64,000 nt of DNA from assembly GCA_963422655.1 (NCBI GenBank), contig OY730440.1, forward strand, positions 2,356,001 through 2,420,000. Direction: 5' to 3'. Under the pieces are notes generated by a model, which was not told where the DNA came from, ran no database searches, and saw nothing but the letters and a program-made list of their open reading frames with translations. The translations under genes were made by a program, and so were the position numbers. Source of the stretch: CATQHS01 sp963422655 (lineage in GTDB: Bacteria > Actinomycetota > Acidimicrobiia > Acidimicrobiales > Aldehydirespiratoraceae). Of this stretch, positions 60,438-64,000 are shown piece by piece; positions within the stretch are counted from its first letter, which is position 1, and each line of letters begins with the position of its first letter.

Positions 60438-61451
60438 TCAGGCCAGGATGGCGGGCCGGACCTGCTCGGCCAGCAACCGCACCGCCCGGGTCCGGTCGGG
60501 GCCGAACGTGTACCAGGCCAGAGGCAGGTCGAGTCCGGCATCGGCGAAGGCCAGCAATTGTTCGATCACGTCGTCAACGGTGCCGGCCGCTGCGAACACG
60601 TCGATGAGACTGTCGCTGACGGTGGCCGCGCCCGCTTGCTCACCACCCGTGGCCACGGCGGCGCGCACCGCGGCCACGGCCTCGGGGTCGGCGCCGGCTT
60701 CGTCTACCACCACGCCCTCCACTCGAGCCAGGTAGTAGGCCAGAACGGTCCTGACGGCACGGCGGGCCGCGGCTCGGTCCCGGTCGACGCTGGTGAGCAC
60801 GTTGGCGCTCAACAGCAGATCGCCCCGGTTCCGGCCCGTTTCGGTCGCTCCCTCGTCCAGACGGCTCCGAGCCCAGCGGGTGTAGCCGACGCTGGTGATG
60901 GCCCCGAGCTGGACCCCGTCGGCGTACCGACCCGACTCGATCATCATTTTGGGGCTGACCGCGCCCACGTCGACAGGCACCGGCTCGGTCGGCGGTAGGT
61001 CCAAGCGCAAGCTCGGAGAGGCCGTGAAGGTGGTCGGCGAGAATCCGAGCTCTGCTCCGGCGGTCAGCCGACGGATGGCTCGGACGGCTTCGAAGGTGTT
61101 GGTCAGGGGCCGCCACCGGTCGGGGGCGATCCCGAAGCTACGTAGTGTCCATTCTGCTGCTCCAACCCCGAACCGGAGCCGGCCCGGCCCGAGGTCGGCC
61201 AGAGTGGCTGCCTCGACGGCTAGCAGGACCGGATGACGAAACACCGGGTTGGCGATGCCGATACGCACGGTGATGGATCCGGTGGTGGCCAGGGCGGCTG
61301 CCGCCACCGAGGTGACCGACTGGAAGAGCCGGCTCTCCGGCAGGGAGACCTCGTCGAATCCGAACTGCTCGGCCTCGGCCACGATGGCTAACGTGTCGGC
61401 TGTCGGATCCTCGTTCGACAGGGACAATCCGAAGCCACTGAATCCCGTCAT
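60438..61451 (-). CDS. LLM-class (F420-type) oxidoreductase
   Basis: A 337-residue luciferase-like TIM-barrel flavoprotein: FGLSLSNEDPTADTLAIVAE, RIGIANPVFRHPVLLAVEAA, LGPGRLRFGVGAAEWTLRSF, PVDVGAVSPKMMIESGRYAD, and the end DLPLAWYTFGPD. Actinobacterial members mostly use F420 for hydride transfer on small substrates. ATG 61451 is chosen by homology. It is divergent from the AhpD-like gene, 50 nt away. Confidence 0.8.
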   Translation of the reverse strand: MTGFSGFGLSLSNEDPTADTLAIVAEAEQFGFDEVSLPESRLFQSVTSVAAAALATTGSITVRIGIANPVFRHPVLLAVEAATLADLGPGRLRFGVGAAEWTLRSFGIAPDRWRPLTNTFEAVRAIRRLTAGAELGFSPTTFTASPSLRLDLPPTEPVPVDVGAVSPKMMIESGRYADGVQLGAITSVGYTRWARSRLDEGATETGRNRGDLLLSANVLTSVDRDRAAARRAVRTVLAYYLARVEGVVVDEAGADPEAVAAVRAAVATGGEQAGAATVSDSLIDVFAAAGTVDDVIEQLLAFADAGLDLPLAWYTFGPDRTRAVRLLAEQVRPAILA

Positions 61452-61500
61452 GTTCTTAATCCGATCATGTTCTGGTCGAGTGGGCGAAAGGAGAGAGCAG

Positions 61501-62088
61501 ATGTGGATCTCCACCATCTCGTACGGTGAAGCATCGGGCGAACTGAAGGCCCATTATGACCGCCAAGCCCAGGCTCTCGGCGAGCCAACCGAGATGACCA
61601 TGGCGGGATCGCTGTATCCCGCCATCGTGGGTGCCCGCCTCGACCTCTACGCCACCACCGAACGGTGCCCGTCCCGGGTCACACCCCGTCAGCGAAACCT
61701 CATCAGCTTCGTCACCTCCGCTATCAACAAGACCGGGTACTGCATGAGCCAGGTGACCGTCAAACTGCGCGAAACCGGTTTCAGCGACGCTGAGATAGCG
61801 GCCTTGGCCGACGACCCTGCTGCGCTGGAGCTCGACGGAGCCGATTCGGCGGTGGTCGCCTACGCGGCCAAGCTCACCCGGGATCCGGGATCGGTCACCG
61901 AGTCCGACATCGACGCGCTCCGCGCCGTCGGCTTCGACGACCTCGACATCGTCGACGTCAACTCCCAGTGCGCCCATCTCAACTACGTGAACCGAGTGGT
62001 CATGGGCTTGGGCATACACACCATCGTCGACCCTGACTTTCCGGCCTACGACGCAATCCCGAACGTGCGGCCCGGCCGGCTCGGGTAG
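61501..62088 (+). CDS. AhpD/CMD-like peroxidase-related protein
   Basis: A 195-residue protein of the carboxymuconolactone-decarboxylase/AhpD fold. The conserved helix is VTPRQRNLISFVTSAINKTG, followed by YCMSQVTVKLRETGFSDAEI. The redox site usually reads CxxC but here is CMSQ, so the second Cys is lacking and peroxidase activity of the classical kind is doubtful; uncharacterised peroxidase-related members show this. It ends AHLNYVNRVVMGLG. ATG 61501 follows AAAGGAGAG. Confidence 0.75.
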   Translation: MWISTISYGEASGELKAHYDRQAQALGEPTEMTMAGSLYPAIVGARLDLYATTERCPSRVTPRQRNLISFVTSAINKTGYCMSQVTVKLRETGFSDAEIAALADDPAALELDGADSAVVAYAAKLTRDPGSVTESDIDALRAVGFDDLDIVDVNSQCAHLNYVNRVVMGLGIHTIVDPDFPAYDAIPNVRPGRLG

Positions 62089-62312
62089 CGGTGCCGAGGA
62101 CCCCAGGCAAGCCCGATGTCCGGGCCGGCTGTCCAGAGGCTCATGTCCCCGGTGATTGGATACGAATCGGGAACCTGGTCAGTTCGGTTTCGTAGCCTTT
62201 GCGGTATGCACGATCGTTGACCTCGGGCCGGTCCCGGGTCGAGCTGGCTGCCGGCGGGAGATGTGTGAACGGGTTGACGATCGCCGCTTCGGTTGTGGGT
62301 CACTAAAAGGTG

Positions 62313-62355
62313 TTGACTGAACAGGCGTTAGGTGTTAATCTCAGGTGTTAATCTC
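62313..62355 (+). promoter_or_regulatory. Promoter with duplicated -10 box
   Basis: TTGACT (62313-62318) and TAATCT (62336-62341) are separated by 17 nt. The 13-nt unit aggtgttaatctc is duplicated (62330-62342, 62343-62355), giving a second TAATCT at 62349. The rest of 62089-62312 shows nothing further. Confidence 0.65.
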
Positions 62356-62395
62356 ACAGGTCGGTTTGAACTAGTTACGGTTAGTGAAGGGAGTC

Positions 62396-63859
62396 ATGAT
62401 GAGAAATCGGATCCTCAAGAAGCTGTTCATCGTCATGTTGGCGTTGACGCTCGCCGTTGGGGTTGCGACACCAACGCATGGTGCCAGCGGGCGTCGGTTG
62501 GCTCAGGCAGACTCGGGGGCCCTGACCGCTGAGAAGGCGGGCCGTTTGGTTGGTAACTATGTTGGGCTCCGTCAGTTGTGGTTGGATTTGGCCGCTGATG
62601 TTTACTGGGATGCTGGCGGGTCTAGGCGATCTGACATCACTGCGCTGACGGGTCCGTTCAAGACGGCTCTGGAGGATGTGCTCGCGGATTATTTCGCGGG
62701 GCATGTGCAGACACCACCCGCGATTTCGAATACGACGATTGATGCGGCTGCTCTAAAAGCTAAGCGTGCGGCTCAAGCGTTCTTGGGTTTCACGCCGCGC
62801 ACTGACCGCGACGAGTGGCGCGATGGCAGATATAACGAGCTAGATAAGCCTCACCCGAGTCTTCGGTACACGAACTGGGGTACCTTTTACAGTACTTTCT
62901 TACGGACTGCTACCGAAGGGTGGGCAAAGAGTGATTCGTTTGTGGCCCGTGTGGAGCGTCTGCGTGATCTGTACACAGCGATGAGTGAGGCCTGGCCAGC
63001 TTCGGCTGATCGGAGCGCGCTGGATAACATGTTCAACGGTGTCGGCAGTGCCCCTGGTTTGGGTAATGACATCAAGTTGAATATCGGTGGCCCAGTATGG
63101 AGCTCGGAAGGTCCCTTGGCTCCGCAGGTCGGTCGTTTGGTCGGGCAGTACATTAATCTTAGGCGTTATTGGAATGCTCTGATGCTAAGCAGTGATTGGG
63201 ATTCTGCGTGGTCTGATGTAACCACGATGGCAAGGGCTTCGGCTGGGGTAGAGAAACATCTTGAGAATGTGGTTACGGGCTATTTCCGCAAGAACCTGCA
63301 GGAAAGTGGGCCAGCATCAAAGGCTCGTTCTGCGGCTCAAAAGGCTCTCGCTATCACAGATCCGGATGGGGCGGACGTCCGAGGTGATATCTATGACGAT
63401 CTGGGTGGGCCCTGGGGCCGCCGTGGGGTTCGCTACGCAGCCTGGGGTAACTTCTATAAAGGTCTCAGTGATGCGGTAAAGGATGACATACCTAAAACCA
63501 CGTTCGGAGAGAAGATGGGCCGGTTGCTGGGCCTGTACACGAAGCATCATAAGGCATGGCCCAAGGCAGGCTCGACACTATTGTTCAAAGCCCTCGCCAA
63601 TGACATCGCCGCCTACATGCATAAAGAGGGCATCGTTGGACCTGTCAGTTACGTAAGATCCACTGGCCACGGCGTATGGGGGACACCTCCAGCATCGGTG
63701 ATAGCCGCTAGGCTTTCCTATTTCGTCCAGGGTTACCGACTGCAGCAACTCCAAAACGCGTTCGGCACGGGCCTTCCCAAACAAGGCGCAACCACCCCAC
63801 GCGCAAGCTGGCCTGAATGGCACGCTTTCTACGACTCATTCAGAGAGACTGCGGGGTAG
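62396..63859 (+). CDS. Secreted repeat protein, unknown function
   Basis: A 487-residue exported protein. The signal is KKLFIVMLALTLAVGVATPT, with Ala-rich cleavage near HGASGRR. The mature protein has at least two copies of a unit beginning GRLVGNYVGLRQLWLDL and GRLVGQYINLRRYWNALM, each continuing to WGTFYSTFLR or WGNFYKGLSD and then RLRDLYTAM or RLLGLYTKHHKAWP. I do not recognise the family. Codon use and base composition are less GC-rich than neighbours, as in acquired genes. ATG 62396 or 62399 follows AAGGGAG. The stop lies in a 26-nt tandem duplication. Confidence 0.65.
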   Translation: MMRNRILKKLFIVMLALTLAVGVATPTHGASGRRLAQADSGALTAEKAGRLVGNYVGLRQLWLDLAADVYWDAGGSRRSDITALTGPFKTALEDVLADYFAGHVQTPPAISNTTIDAAALKAKRAAQAFLGFTPRTDRDEWRDGRYNELDKPHPSLRYTNWGTFYSTFLRTATEGWAKSDSFVARVERLRDLYTAMSEAWPASADRSALDNMFNGVGSAPGLGNDIKLNIGGPVWSSEGPLAPQVGRLVGQYINLRRYWNALMLSSDWDSAWSDVTTMARASAGVEKHLENVVTGYFRKNLQESGPASKARSAAQKALAITDPDGADVRGDIYDDLGGPWGRRGVRYAAWGNFYKGLSDAVKDDIPKTTFGEKMGRLLGLYTKHHKAWPKAGSTLLFKALANDIAAYMHKEGIVGPVSYVRSTGHGVWGTPPASVIAARLSYFVQGYRLQQLQNAFGTGLPKQGATTPRASWPEWHAFYDSFRETAG

Positions 63860-63904
63860 GTCTGAGGCTGAGCCATCAGGGGTAGGTCTGGGGCTGAGCC
63901 ATAA
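63853..63904. repeat. 26-nt imperfect tandem duplication at a stop codon
   Basis: The two copies (63853-63878, 63879-63904) start ggggtaggtctg and differ at two positions; the first holds the TAG of the secreted protein. The remaining 63905-64000 has no gene. Confidence 0.9.
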
Positions 63905-64000
63905 GGTTCGCCCCGGTCCTGCAGCTGCTGCTCGGCGCGAACGTAGACTCCGTTTACCTCTCGCCCGCGCCGCTGTACCACTCGGCGCTCCCTGCGGTTC

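Overview
The window is GC-rich DNA from an actinobacterium, most likely of the Acidimicrobiia type. The signs are a UPF0182 membrane protein, a YlbL-type PDZ/Lon protease, a DivIVA-like coiled-coil protein, an F420-type luciferase-like oxidoreductase, a DtxR-family regulator, many GTG/TTG starts, and promoters with a TANNNT box 6-7 nt before the start codon, which suggests leaderless mRNAs. The family calls come from motifs read by eye; no database search was run.

1-17.8 kb is an accessory region full of decay. It begins with a ruined short-chain dehydrogenase, a vapBC pair whose toxin is frameshifted, an IS3 remnant, truncated VOC and YCII genes, an intact HTH-antitoxin/PIN-toxin pair, and the C-terminal half of a DEAD/DEAH-type helicase. 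The helicase stops at a perfect inverted repeat, where an A/T-rich cassette with one orphan gene begins (5825-6600). A ~250-bp direct repeat, made of the 3' half of tRNA-fMet plus its terminator, occurs at 6606-6855 (decayed) and 17498-17736 (intact, part of the real tRNA). It brackets an island of defence and toxin-antitoxin genes: a second HTH/PIN pair with a deleted toxin, an Abi_C-type abortive-infection protein, an IetAS-like AAA ATPase/subtilase pair cut by an IS1595-type transposase, a class II Fic protein behind a large palindrome, a second ietS relic, an intact vapBC, a higBA with a broken toxin, and a GHKL ATPase-Shedu nuclease fusion. No integrase was found.

17.9-38.3 kb is a catabolic and uptake cluster: a cupin, four alpha/beta hydrolases, an M20 amidohydrolase, a CocE/S15 hydrolase, two SDRs, an Ntn-type hydrolase, a complete Dpp/Opp-type ABC importer (Tat lipoprotein SBP, two permeases, two ATPases), a TIM-barrel amidohydrolase, an aminotransferase, a flavin split-barrel protein and sulfoacetaldehyde acetyltransferase (xsc). 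Together they suggest import of an amide- or ester-linked compound, hydrolysis, transamination or oxidation, and desulfonation; the substrate is not known.

38.4-64 kb looks like core genome: an M1 metallopeptidase lipoprotein, an APC transporter with a regulatory tail, an exo/endonuclease/phosphatase-fold lipoprotein, an FMN glutamate-synthase-like protein, UPF0182-DivIVA-YlbL, HEAT repeats, MreB, MoaE, an Fbp-type iron permease and ATPase with a DtxR regulator, a SulP transporter, SDR-rhodanese-LLM-AhpD genes, and a lower-GC secreted repeat protein.

Across the whole window, short tandem duplications (12-42 nt) recur. They sit at stop codons, in promoters and inside dead genes, and only in multiples of three inside live genes.
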